From NCBI GenBank assembly GCA_963971285.1, contig OZ020256.1, forward strand, positions 1,986,501-2,050,500: a stretch of DNA of 64,000 bases. Direction: 5' to 3'. Numbering within the stretch: position 1 is the stretch's first letter; every line of letters starts with the position of its first letter. Under the pieces are notes generated by a model. It did no database searches. It was not told the origin of the DNA and saw nothing but the letters and a program-made list of their open reading frames with translations. Of the stretch, positions 1 to 11,900 are shown in pieces. Source of the DNA: Astropecten irregularis (Eukaryota > Echinodermata > Asteroidea > Paxillosida > Astropectinidae). Position numbers and translations under genes: made by a program.

Positions 1-678
1 CTTCCAACAGACATCATCTTGCCTCCCCTACAAATTGACAACATCTCCATTGCCAGGGTCTTCTCTACCAAATTCCTGGGTGTTACTATCGACCACACAC
101 TCTCTTGGACGCAGCATATTTCCTCCATCACTAAGACCACTTCTCGCAACACCGGTGTCCTTTCAAAACTTCGCTTGTTTCTGCCTAATTCTTCTCTGAT
201 TTTGCTCTATAACACTCTCATTCTTCCCTACATCAATTATTGCAACATTGTTTGGGCACGCACCAGCAAAACTAAGCTCCACTCACTACAAACCATACAA
301 AAAAGGGCTGTCCGTGTCTGCACATCCTCACATCCCTTAGAGCATTCTCTCCCTCTATTTGCACAAATGAACACCCTTACTCTCACTGACATCAATATAC
401 TTCAAACTGGCATCTTCATGTACAAATACACTCACAATCTTCTTCCTAGGACATTTTCCTCATACTTCACAACTGTTCAGGATATACACAACTATCACAC
501 TAGATCTCGAAACAATCTCTATGTTCCTTTCACTCGCACCCATTATTCTAGTAATACCCTTCGATTCTACGGCCCTCGCCTTTGGAATACCATCCCAGAC
601 AACATTCGTTCAATGTCATCTGTGGGTCGATTCAAATCTTCTTACAGACGCGCCCTTATCTCCCAGTATGTAACATAG
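1..678 (+). pseudogene. C-terminal part of a non-LTR retrotransposon reverse transcriptase (CR1/jockey group), 5' truncated by the window edge
   Basis: The frame is open from base 1 to the stop at 676-678 (about 225 codons). It contains the late RT/thumb motif FLGVTIDHTLSWTQHI, then LYNTLILPYINYCNIVW, LQTIQKRAVRVC and the C-terminal block IHNYHTRSRNNLY...RFYGPRLWNTIP. This block order is typical of the 3' end of CR1-, Rex- and jockey-like LINE ORF2 proteins, after the polymerase catalytic motifs. The catalytic YxDD box and the endonuclease would lie to the left of the window. No stop or frameshift interrupts the visible part, so the insertion is either fairly young or the fragment is lucky. 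It is antisense to the nephronectin-like gene and presumably sits in a downstream intron of it. Sequences 679-1090 behave as its 3' UTR. Confidence 0.85.
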
Positions 679-1090
679 CTCCTCCCTCGATATTATTTGC
701 AATTATTTTGATTGTTATTCTTATATATTATTTGCTTTAGTCATTTTTGTATTAGAATTTGTTAACTTCAACGGTTAATAGTTTGTTAAATCCCCTCTGT
801 TTGTCTTGTCTTCCTGTCTGTCCTCATCTGTGTTCTTGTCTCTGTCCATTGTTCTTGTTTATTGTTTTAGGCTGTCTCCTACAAGCTCTGCTTATTACGA
901 CGGCCTCATACTTCCACTTTCTCAATGTTCACATAGGTCATTGTATTTATACCTTGTCTTTTTGTTTCTGCTTTCTTTGTTATACAAAACTGTATTTCCA
1001 ATATTTTTTTTTCCAATAACTATGTGATCTGCTGTACTATATTTATTCCATTGAGAAGTATGAAATAAATGTTTATCTGAATAGAATGAA
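679..1090 (+). mobile_element. Probable 3' UTR and tail of the LINE at 1-678
   Basis: This is a non-coding pyrimidine-rich stretch directly after the RT stop codon. It has repeated tgtctgtc and tcttgt words and ends near tgaaataaatg (AATAAA at about 1064) and gaatgaa. A short repetitive 3' end without a long poly(A) tract is common for CR1-like LINEs. The exact 3' boundary is not certain. Confidence 0.5.
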
Positions 1091-2467
1091 AAAACCTTTC
1101 ATCATTCATGATTCCATACCGACAAAAACCCGCAGGCATCGCGGTATAATACCCATGAATCCCCACAGGCGACGTAAAGTATTCCACTCTAATACAAAAC
1201 AAATGTAAATCATCTGGAATTAGACGCGACAGAATGCGTTCAGGTACATCAATATTAATGTTCTGCGGGGACCAGCGGGAGGAAAATACCCCCAACATAC
1301 CACACACGGATCAGTACCAAACCCACGGCTGGGAGAAAGACATTCTCACTCTCAAGAGAGCTACCTGTCTACTTTGTTTCATAAACGGCATAATTGACTC
1401 TCCTGTTGTCTCAAGCCAACATTTCTATACTCCCATTTCTACTCGGCATATCGTTTCACCGACAAAGGGAGGACAGAATGTTTCCAACATCTGATACAGA
1501 TAATAATCAGTGCCATGATTGATTTCACGCTCGACCTATTATATTATTCGCCACCGTTTCTGTATCCCATTTCAGCCGCAATTAAAACCGGCTTGTTCCA
1601 ATTTTTTTTGCTCGCCAAAAAAGCTCAAAATGGAACATTCAATCTTCACTTTAAAAAATGATGCTTTGGTTATCTGGTACCTACACACCAATGTGAGGGA
1701 TAGGGTTACATTAGTTTCTCCCGAGTGGCTTCGCAACACGATAGGACAGGTACATTATACTATTTTTCTGTCATCGCACACGATATCCTTGGACAAATTG
1801 ACGCTAACTGAGGTTGTTTTCCACGTGTAGTATACCCAGCCTACCTCCCGTCATTATTTCACAGGTGCCACTCAAACTAAAACACACATAGAGCTGATGG
1901 TTTCTAAAACATTTCTTCAGAAAGCTGGCCATGAAGGGTAGGAAAACTCCACGGGACTATTGGTTTGGACTTAATTTGATTTATTCAATAAATACCAACC
2001 AAATTTTTTGTCACTCCCGATGGAAATGTTTTCAGAAGACTGGTCAGAAATTCAGCCAGCAAAATACCAGGTATTTACGTTGGTTTGCAATTGGCGCATT
2101 GCGAGACGGAAGACGTTCAAGTCTAAAATTGATCTGAACACGAATTTGAGGAAAAAACACTTCACAAATCTGTCCACACCAATGAGGGTCGTTGGAAAAA
2201 CCACGGCGAAAACCATTTATAACAAAAACTGTTTGTTTTTATAATTCACTACCTTCCAAAGATTGACCCTTTGAAAGCGCTTAATGTGTAAACTCTTGAA
2301 TTTGACAAAAAAATCGTGTTCCATTTCAAACCAATTATTAAAGATTGATCTTATTTGCCTTTTCAAACCCAAAACAACGTCACCTTGAAAACAAAGGACT
2401 TTGAAAACTGCTTACCTTTAAGAACAGTAAAAAATCTATTCATTTTAAAACAAGATTGTGTCTAGCT
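1091..2467. other. Non-coding stretch, presumed intron left of EGF exon 3
   Basis: Both strands were read for another phase-1 EGF exon (Cys-rich, agreeing splice sites) and none was found. The short open frames here have no motif. I see no repeat of note. Confidence 0.5.
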
Positions 2468-2765
2468 TGTGCTTGACCCGGGTCAAACTTTTATTATTGG
2501 CTGTGTAGCCTGTGTCTGACTCGTGTCTATAAACCTAAATTGTTCAACAGTGCTTGACTCGGGTTTAAACATTGACTGTCAACGGTGCTTGACTCGGGTC
2601 TAAACATTGATTGTAAACAGTGCTTGACTCGGGTATAAACATTGATTGTAAACAGTGCCTGACTCGGGTTTAAACATTGATTGTAAACAGTGCCTGACTC
2701 GGGTCTCAACTTTGATTGTCAACTATGCTTGACTCGGGTCAAAACGTTTGATTGTCAACTGTGCC
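2468..2765. repeat. 35-bp minisatellite
   Basis: The word tg(c)ttgactcgggt recurs at 2551, 2586, 2621, 2656, 2691 and 2726, exactly 35 bp apart. It is followed each time by a variant of taaacattgattgt. Degenerate units precede these at about 2471 and 2514, and a partial unit starts at about 2762. The units differ at a few bases, so the array is not perfectly homogenised. The array ends about 30 bp from the splice donor of the EGF3 exon (2795-2791). The open frame on the minus strand across it is a by-product of the repeat. Confidence 0.9.
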
Positions 2766-2795
2766 CTGGTTCATGAGCAAGGGGAAGGGACTCAC

Positions 2796-2915
2796 CGTGA
2801 CAACTGTAGCCGTTCCTAGCAACTCGCATCCCCTCGGGGCAAATACACATCACACTGAAGCGCCCTCTCTCCACACAGCCGTACGAACATCGCATAGATT
2901 CGCATCTCCTGTCAT
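2796..2915 (-). CDS. npnt-like: Exon: EGF-like domain 3
   Basis: The acceptor is ttctgacttag and the donor is gtgagtccc. The exon is 120 nt, phase 1-1. It reads [17 protein letters not shown], then [20 protein letters not shown] and H. It has six cysteines but no D/N-x-D/N-E calcium signature and no Asn hydroxylation site, like EGF3 of nephronectin, which carries a similar C-x3-[NR]-C-x-Y-G-C start. The exon leaves in phase 1, so another phase-1 exon should follow to the left. None is visible between 1 and 2795, so the next exon probably lies outside the window. A 35-bp minisatellite starts about 30 bp beyond the donor. Confidence 0.87.
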
Positions 2916-5900
2916 CTAAGTCAGAACGGAGATTAAAATAAAAACAGGGTCAAAACGATGATACAACAAAGCGTTGTAGCGACCAAAGTATAGACACATT
3001 ATTGACTAGCCAGGTGGAGGCCCTCAGATAGGTCATGTACCTGTCCTTCACTAATTACCTATAAAGGCAACCTGTCCAAACAGGCGCCTGTCTATAGTCC
3101 ACGAAAAGACGAATCAATTATGCAAACTGTCTTCCTCGAGGACAACCGACCATGACCAGAACTCGATAACCGACTTCTGGCATTTGAATAACTATTTTCA
3201 TTTCCAAACCAAAATGAAGGACCTTAATCATGCACATCGCTACAAATTAACCACTCAAATTAAAGTGATAACAGATGACACCTCATAATTATTTATGACA
3301 ATACAAGGTCATGATTATAAAACAGCCTGATATTGACAAACATTTGAGCATGATATTAACAAAATTGTCATGTTTGTATCTGTTATTAATGTCAATGGAA
3401 TAACATATGATTGGTGAAGGTCACACAACAGCACTCCTTCACACTGAGTCTCCATTTTGATCGACAGTAACTGTCATGCATATAATATTGCAGAAACAGA
3501 AATGGTCTGCGAAAAGTATTAGACTTCGCTCCATTAAACTCGACCCAGCACACTGAACCGAGTCAAAGCCTTCACGCTCACTTTGTAGCAAGAACGTATA
3601 ACAGCCGGTTTTCCATCTTCGTATATACCTAACAAGTTCACCAGATTGTTTGATTTCACTGCATAACTGTGCCGTCTTGGGGTCTGTTCAGCTTTATACA
3701 CCCTGTTAATGTTGTGCTATAAATTGTCAATGTTTTCGCTCGTAAATCAGGGGTGGTAAACCGTTAAGTCCCTCAGAAGAAAAGTTCACATTGGTGTCGC
3801 GGTCTCGGTATGTGCACAACAGGGAGTTGTCACGGGGGGCGCCGCAGGGGAAACCACCGGGTTTTCATGTCGCATTGCCCGTCTGGCAATTACCTCGAGT
3901 CCGGTTCCCCCAACGGGACCACCATCGTCATTTTTGAAAATCTTGGAACATGCCAGCGGTTTGGTTCTTTTTTTTTGGATACTGATTCTCCCTGGAGGCA
4001 AATGGGTGTAGGAGGGAGACTTGTTAGAGGCCCGCTGGGATGCTGGAGGGAGTCGAGGCTTCCTAGGGAGGAGGGAAGTGGCAGGTTCAAGTGCACTTCC
4101 ACGAGAACATGACCGCAAACATTAATGTAACACCGTGCAACATTGGAGTGTGTGGGTGAGTGAACAGATTCCAAGGACTTAGAACACAGACTCACTACTA
4201 TATCGGTACCATTCCTTCACGTCGTACGTGTTTACCGCTGAAGAAACAACACTTCAATTTGTTATGTGAGCCAGAAAAAAAAAAGAGGTCAGAGATGCTA
4301 CGTTCTGACTTATAATTTGTGACTCGGAGAAGCGAGAGTTCAAGCAAGAATTGGGCGAGGAGGTTGTGGGTGGAAACAAACGACGTCTCCCAGCTTAGGA
4401 GGTCGTCAAACCATCGTTCGGTAACGGTTAACCGTGGCCTGTTTCTCCAATTAATGACATGTTCAATTTGGCACTCTCCCCAAACTTTTAGACCACACCA
4501 CAAAACAGAATCGCCGCGACGGGGAGAAGGTTAACTTGTTGGGGTACATAAAGTCCCCCTGGTGATTTTGTTGTAAATACTCTGGACAATATTTACAAGA
4601 AATCATGATCCGTTTCCAGCACACCAGCAAACATTTGGTTGAAATTTTTCCTTGTTTTACAAGGGGGACATCCAGGAGCTAGGGCTCGCCACTTTGAAGT
4701 AAACTCCCAGCGATCCACGCCTGCATACGGCGTAGGTTCTTGGTTGCTAGCTATAGCCCCCACCGCAAGTCTTGCTCCCTTGGGAGACGGTTAATCCCCG
4801 TATGGCATATCGCCCCCAAGCAAGTCTCTGATGTCAGGGCGGCTTCCTGACCCTCAGCTACCGATAGTGGTCAACCTTTCCATAAAGGTTGTCTGCCAAG
4901 AAGATCACCGGATTAACAAAAACTAAATCAGAAACCTCGGGATATCGGAGAGCATATTCAGAGGAAAGAAACCGCCTCAACTAGCCAAGACATCATACAC
5001 CCCGTGCTAATTGGACAGGTTTCTTCCCAGGGTTTGAAGTTGGCTCCTTCCCCTCCAGCCCATATCGTCCCTTCGGCCACAATTATAAGCCAATTTGCCC
5101 ACAATTACAGCACCACGGCATTTCTTGCAGGGATTTCAGAGAAAAATATCTTTTTACTGAGCAGTTCTCGTACCAAACACTTCAGTTAGAGAACACCTTA
5201 ATTTGAATCCGACGATGGATGTGTAGGCTGTGGCAATTAAAAAAATCAAGAGGAAAAAGAAATGAGGAAAAGATTGTAGCTTGAGGCATCAAACCAGACA
5301 ATTAGAATCCCACGTGGCTTTGGGATATGGCCATGATTTGGATACAATCACTCACTGTGTAGTGCATTGAACATTACAAGAGGTGTCTTGTTCGGGCGGC
5401 GTATGTTTGATGTGAATGTAAAATCCACAGAAAATTTACATGTTTCGGTGGATTTCTGCGCCCTTGCACTTGATGTATGCTGCTGCTACTATTACTGATA
5501 CAGCTAGTGCTGCAACTGCTGCTGCTGCTGTTGTTAATGTGAGTGCTGTTGTTGCTACTTCTTCTACTAATGCCACAGACTGCTGTTGATCATGCTATGC
5601 TGCTACTGCTGCTGCTACTGCTGCTATACTGCTGCTACTGCTACTCTGTTGCTGCCCTTACTTCTACTGCTATATACTGCTGCGGCTGCTATACTGCTGC
5701 TGCTACTATACTTCTTTTAAGAAGACGAAGACAACAATAAGGCGGTTGTCATACAACTGTCTGATTCAAGACTGGATTGATATTACTCGATCTGCATTCG
5801 AGATCACACAATTCTAACCTAAAACCGAAGCTTTACCTTCCCAATTATGAAACGACAAGCCAATCACAGAAACCCCGAACGTCAAGCATTTTGGAGAAGT

Positions 5901-8900
5901 CAAATCTGGGCATCTGATTATTATCATGGCAGAACGTGCACGCTCCATAAGTTGATTTTCCCGGGCTACACACACGGCTGGGTCACGTGCAAAGGTACCC
6001 GTGCCTATGTGAACGATGTAATAATAGCGCGGCCTCCTCGTTCACTGTAAGTTTGCCTCGAATCGCTACAGCACTGTGGGATTTTGAATAGAATGTGCTT
6101 AACGTACGACATAATGAAAATGTGATTCACCAAGAGCGTCCTTGGTCTGGGAAATTCAGACATCGTTCAAGATTGTTTGATGAAAAGGCTTTTTTTCTTG
6201 GGGAGAAATATGACACTGCAACTTATCACAAAGCTAACTATAACCAGAAAAGAGAGCAGAGGCTACAGAAATTATATCGATCATTTCACGTGTGTATGCA
6301 ACTTTGGTGCCCTTTATTTGTATGTACGTTACAGTGACAATATTGGAATTTGGCAAGTAGCAATAACCGTGTCGGATGGCCCCAGACATGGATTAATACA
6401 CCATGCAATAGCTACTCAAGATAAATATGACACCACTCCGAAGAACCCTGGATAAATCCCCTTATTACCCCCAAAAGGTTCCCCAAAGTTCGTGCTCTCG
6501 TGATCTCGTACCGCGTAGCTTGCGTATAGCCTACCGTGGTTTAGCAATATGGCCCGGTCGTGCCTGGCCGGCGATGCCCGGTAAGTAAACCTCAAAATCC
6601 ACGGCAGATGGGTCACGCAGCGCTTCTCATCATATTGGCTCTCATGCGTGCTAGAAATAAAATACATGTTTAGTTTTGTGGTTTGTGTTATAGAGCAGCA
6701 TGGTGCATGGTGGTCCATCGAGTGTAACAGATGAAAAAATCCCTCATGCAAGGTGATATTGAGGTTTTTCTCTTGGTCTCCCAGCCTAGGACTACTGTCT
6801 TTTCTTGGCGAATTGTAATACAGTCCCAGCGGGGGATGAGCCCTACTTCACGGTCTAATGAAATGACAGGGAAAATGTTTATCCAGAGAAAGGAGGTACG
6901 TGGAGTATCAATCAGGCTTTCACATTAATCACACATTCAAGTGAAGAAAAACATCCACAACAATGGTGCTCTTTTTTTCTCAAACGACATTCAAACGGCT
7001 GCCATGTTTAGGCCTATGTTTTGTCACCAATCAACTTTGGCATTAAAACAGACATGTGGCCTTGTTCAGATGTTTGAAGATTGTTTAATTAATGATGACG
7101 TGCCCTGAAAACGCTTCGCTACCTTTAATCAAAATGCTGATTACAGCATAGTGGGTGGCAGGGTTTCTAATAAAGTTTACCTGGGGGTAAGCAACGGTCA
7201 AACATACAAGTGTTAAAGACGCCTTTGATTTTCTTATTAAAATTAAAGTTTCAGTTCTAGCTCACACAGCATAGTACATCGTTGGTCATTTCAATCATCT
7301 AGTTTGATATTAAAATGCATGTAAAATTAACCATGCAGTGAATCGGTTCACGCATTGCACAAAACAACGAATAAAGTTTCCGTTTTTTTCATGGCGAAGT
7401 TCCTAAACTGAGTTAAAACTCCGACTGCTAAAATGCTGACGACAGCGACATTTTTCAGAGGGAATTATCTCAAAGGTAAATCTTAATTTCAATTTTATCA
7501 ACAGTAAACGTTCAAACAAAAACCGAGAAAGATTGGTTTGTTCCGTCATTGCCAGTTCTGCATGTACAATGCCTTTAATCAACGAACATTCACATACGTA
7601 TTAGGAACGGTTAAGCATTTCAAAAAATCCATTGAGAAACTGAAACAATAGCAGGAGCAAAAGTAACAGGAACAACATCAGCATTAACTGCAGCAACTGC
7701 AGGAGCAGCAACAACGGCAGCAGCAACAGCAGCAACAGCAGCAGGAGCAGGAGCAGCAACAGCAGCAACAGCAACAAGTCAATGGCAGCAGCAACAGAAG
7801 CAGCAACAGCAACAGAAACAGCAGTATGAACAGCAAAAGCAGTAACATCAGCAGCAACAGCAGCAACAACAGCAACAGAAGCAGCAACGCGGCAACGGCA
7901 GTAGCAGCAACTATGTGCGCAAACAGAAATTACCTTTAACAAAATGCGTACAGCATCTAAACTGGTCGGCATGAAAACTAAACTATACTGCACGTCTAAA
8001 ATGTAGGCTAAGCCCATGTCCTCCCAAAATGGGTCAGTACTCCTGAAACGGCAGTCTGTAATTTGTTTACACTATTTAAATTCTCAGAAATAGTCAATTA
8101 TCCTCATGTTTTGGCTCTCCCCACTTCTGTCACTTCCAATTTGCTGGAATGCAAGCTGACGAGGAGTTTTGTGGAATCTATAGCGTCTGTTTGGATTTCA
8201 AAAAGTCGGGACCAGTACGGTTTCGTACTCTACACCGACCTATACCTGCTAGCTCGCTCAACCGGCTGGGATCTTCCGGGCGTCGCTGGGCATACGAAAC
8301 GTGATAGGCCTCCCTTTTATTATGACAACTTCTAAAATTACACATTCAAATGTTTATTGCTCAATTGGTGTGTTGCTTTTGTAATTTAAAAAGAAGAAGA
8401 GTACTACTGCGGAGGGGGAACAATGTTTTAAGTCGTCAAAACTATCGACGGGGAGGCTGTTGTACAGGAGAGCCGTCCTGCTGTTCAGAGGACCAATGTC
8501 AGACTCGGACGCCAAATGCAATTATGAGGTTCCTCCCAGAGCTACTTGTGAAGAAATCGACTCTCGCCGATTTGCAGAGGACTCAAGCGAGTTCTACAAT
8601 TCAAGAGCAAGTCTCAATGCCCTTATTGCGAAGATGGCGAAAGAACAGCCACAGCTCTTCGCCGTGCATGTATCTCAAGCCCTTCGTCTCATTTAGGACA
8701 CATGACAACAGTTAAAATAAACTCCAAGCCTAGACACAGTAAAAAAGAACCACTATTATGTACCTCCCAGAAGTGAAATATTTCTCACACACGTCTCAGC
8801 ACATCATAAAACTCACCTACAAGACAGTGACTCCTGGGAATTTTTACATCGTACATGACATTCATGGTAGGCCTATATGTCAAGCCCACGTACACATACT

Positions 8901-11900
8901 TAACCAAAGATTAAAAAGGCCAATGCTCACTCAAGACAGGTGGGCGGGCCACACTCAGTCGATGTAAAGAGGGCCCACTTTCCCAACGCATGGCCCGGGA
9001 GACGAACTTATACATCCAGGGGTGTCTTCATCGGACAACCGGCTAATGCTTGCACTATGTAGGCCCATAGTCGTTATAGTTAACACTACTAGTGTCAATT
9101 TAACACCCATGATATGATTTGATACTTACACATGCAAGTACTCTTGTCGCTCCTGAGAGTGTAACCCTCTTCGCAGTAGCACCTGTAGCTGCCCTTGGTG
9201 TTCATGCATCGGTGCTGGCATGGTCGGCTACTGCATTCATTCACATCTGCATAATAAAAAGTTTAAGGAGAGACCACAATTAGTCAGATACCTTGGAGCG
9301 AGCAAAGACATTTTGACCAAGGCTGTGGCCAAGACCCCAGACTTTTGTGCAACTGTACGTAGAGGATGATTTACCTATGTATATAGCCAGGAATCATTTT
9401 CCGTCGATAGGTTTAATCGCAAGTTCTATCTGTGAAGGTAAACTCTGGTCCATTCTCGCATTCAATGAGAGCAAGTTAGTTAACTGTTTTCGAGTAAAAT
9501 TTGCAATTCAGCGACTGGAACAAGATTTCAAGATGTGTTCAGATTGAGATCTATACAATTTCATTCATTTCAGAGGATTTGTCAGTAAAAGAATCTCCAC
9601 CCGAAAAAAATCAGAGTGATTTTCACTCGAAGCCACTCACTCCCAATTTTCACTCAATTTCCAGTAAAACAATGAATCTGGAAGTCACAGACTTAGCTGC
9701 ATGACGTCACATACCAAGACCGACTTTCGAATTTCCTACAACATTACTATTGATAACGCTATTGCTTATATCACAAAGCAGTTCGTGCATCCTCGTTCTC
9801 AAATGATCCATAGATTATGACCTACAATATTTGTTTACGAATGCATTGGTATTCACGCTTCGTTGCATGAAACAGGTTTATGATTCTTGATTGCTCTTAT
9901 ATTCTCGAAGAAACATGCAGCAGGTTCTATAGTGTATACAGTGCATGTAGAGATAGATTTATCCCAACCATATCGCTTCCGTGTTCCTTGCCACAAGAAC
10001 CGATGGGTACACTTGACAAACGGCCTAGTTATTAATTGGTACACTGTCACGCTATGTTTGTATAATGGGTGTCAACACATACAGAAAATGGGTCATGTGG
10101 TTGACGGATTCGCATGAATGTTCAAAGATTTATAATCTTCGTGAGAAGATGACATTGAGATACTTCATGTACTTTAATGATATAATCGAATTAACAGCTG
10201 GACTAGTATAATTAGCTACGGTAGTCTCTAGAGTCCCTAAATCCCCAGAGGAGTAGTAGAGTTCAGTGGATCAGACAACTGAGGGTTAAGAAACTTTTAA
10301 TCTTTATATGTAAAACTACATTCACTGTATCATACTTTGGAAGCATTTACCAAGTTACAGGATATAAAGATAGTGATGGTAGAAAAATACTGTTAAAATT
10401 CTTCTGCCTGAAATGCTGCATTTATCAAGAAAACAGTGAAACCAATGGGAGACTTTGGAGAACCGGTCTTTAAAGGCCTTTTCACACGACGCCAAAAAAA
10501 CTCTCAACCATTGAGAAATTCTCTCACGGTTGCGAAATCTTACAAAAGTGTAATCGTGTGAAAGCAAACCAATGCTTGAGAGTGACCGACGTCCCTGGTG
10601 AATCCTTGAGAGATTTTGACCGAGGTCCAGACCTACGACAAGATTTCTCAAGGGTCCCTTGCGAAGTGCTTTGCAATGCGCATGCGTGTGTTTTCTATTT
10701 TTTTCATGGCCTTTGTAGACCGCGCGCACTCCTGCGCGCTTCACGCGCAACCTCAGCGTCGTGATGGTACTAGCAGCGTTTTACATTCATAAATGCATAG
10801 TTTATCGATTACCCGCGTTCCGTCTCAAGGGAGGCTTGCGAAATGTTACACTGTGCCGTCTGAAAGGACGCAAAAGCGGCCAGCGTAAAACCGTTTTGTA
10901 AGATTTCGCAACCATGAGAAAATGTCTCAATGGTTGAAGAGGTTTTTTTGCGTCGTGTGAAAAGGGCTTTAGTCAACAGCGCACGTGCACGCGCACGCAC
11001 AACAGCGCAGGCGCAAAACAACGCGCGCATGCTCACAATTGCGTGCGCGTGCGCTGTTGACTTGAAGATCGGTTTTCCAAAGTCTCCCATTGACCACAAA
11101 CAATTTTGACCTCAGGAAGATCAAAACTCCTGTGGATAGGGCGTGTTTTTTTTCACTGTTTTCTCAAAAAGTGGGTACCGTATGGGACTGACAATTTCAC
11201 AGAAGACTGATGTTACAGTATCTTTCTTGATATTCGTGCCCATGAATCTGCATTTCTTTTACAAAAAACAATATGATATTGACTTTAAACGGACAACTAT
11301 AGGAATTGCAATCGCCAATCAGAAGTTCTAGGTCGTGTCGAATGCGTTTACTCGAAATCTGAATGCATACAATATTGGGATAAGTCTGTTATCAATTGGG
11401 TGAATCTTTATAGGCAGAATTATGCCAACGGGTAGCAAACTGAAAACCAGAGACTGGATTGACCGAGTTACCGAACAATATGGCTGACAGTGAACAGCAT
11501 GCCTGCATGTCTTGTCTTCTGTGATCTGTCTCACACTTAGAACGGATGAAACAAAGAGCAACAAACGGAATACGATCATTAGATGATGAGCTCTTCAACA
11601 GAACTGTTCAGCTTCCAGACATAAAGAGGAAAGCAATGGATACAGTAACTGACACGTTGGAAACGGGGGATTATTGTGATTTTAAACATGGCTTCACTGT
11701 CAGGTCCTTCATTGCAGGGACCTTCCTGTCGTGTTGTGTGAACTTGATGTAGACCTTTCGCGAAAGGTGTTTTGATGGTTGCAATCGGAGTGTGAACACA
11801 CAACAGGTGTGTCTGGTCCATCCATCAATGGCAGCCTATAGGTCAATCGTGCACATTGTACGCAGCCATGTGAACCATGGAAGTATGACATTTAATGGGA

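Larger units (their letters stand above)
2916..9129 (-). other. Intron between EGF2 and EGF3 exons (6.2 kb)
   Basis: This is bounded by gtaagt at 9129 and ttag at 2916. It holds two trinucleotide arrays (5478-5712, 7650-7910) and a 103-codon open frame of unknown meaning (8385-8696) overlapping a dispersed repeat. The rest (2940-5470, 5720-7640, 7920-8380) shows only unremarkable non-coding sequence on both strands. Confidence 0.8.

Noticed and set aside
7601-8017. Polyleucine/alanine protein on the minus strand
   Set aside because: It is a direct translation of the CAG/CAA array.
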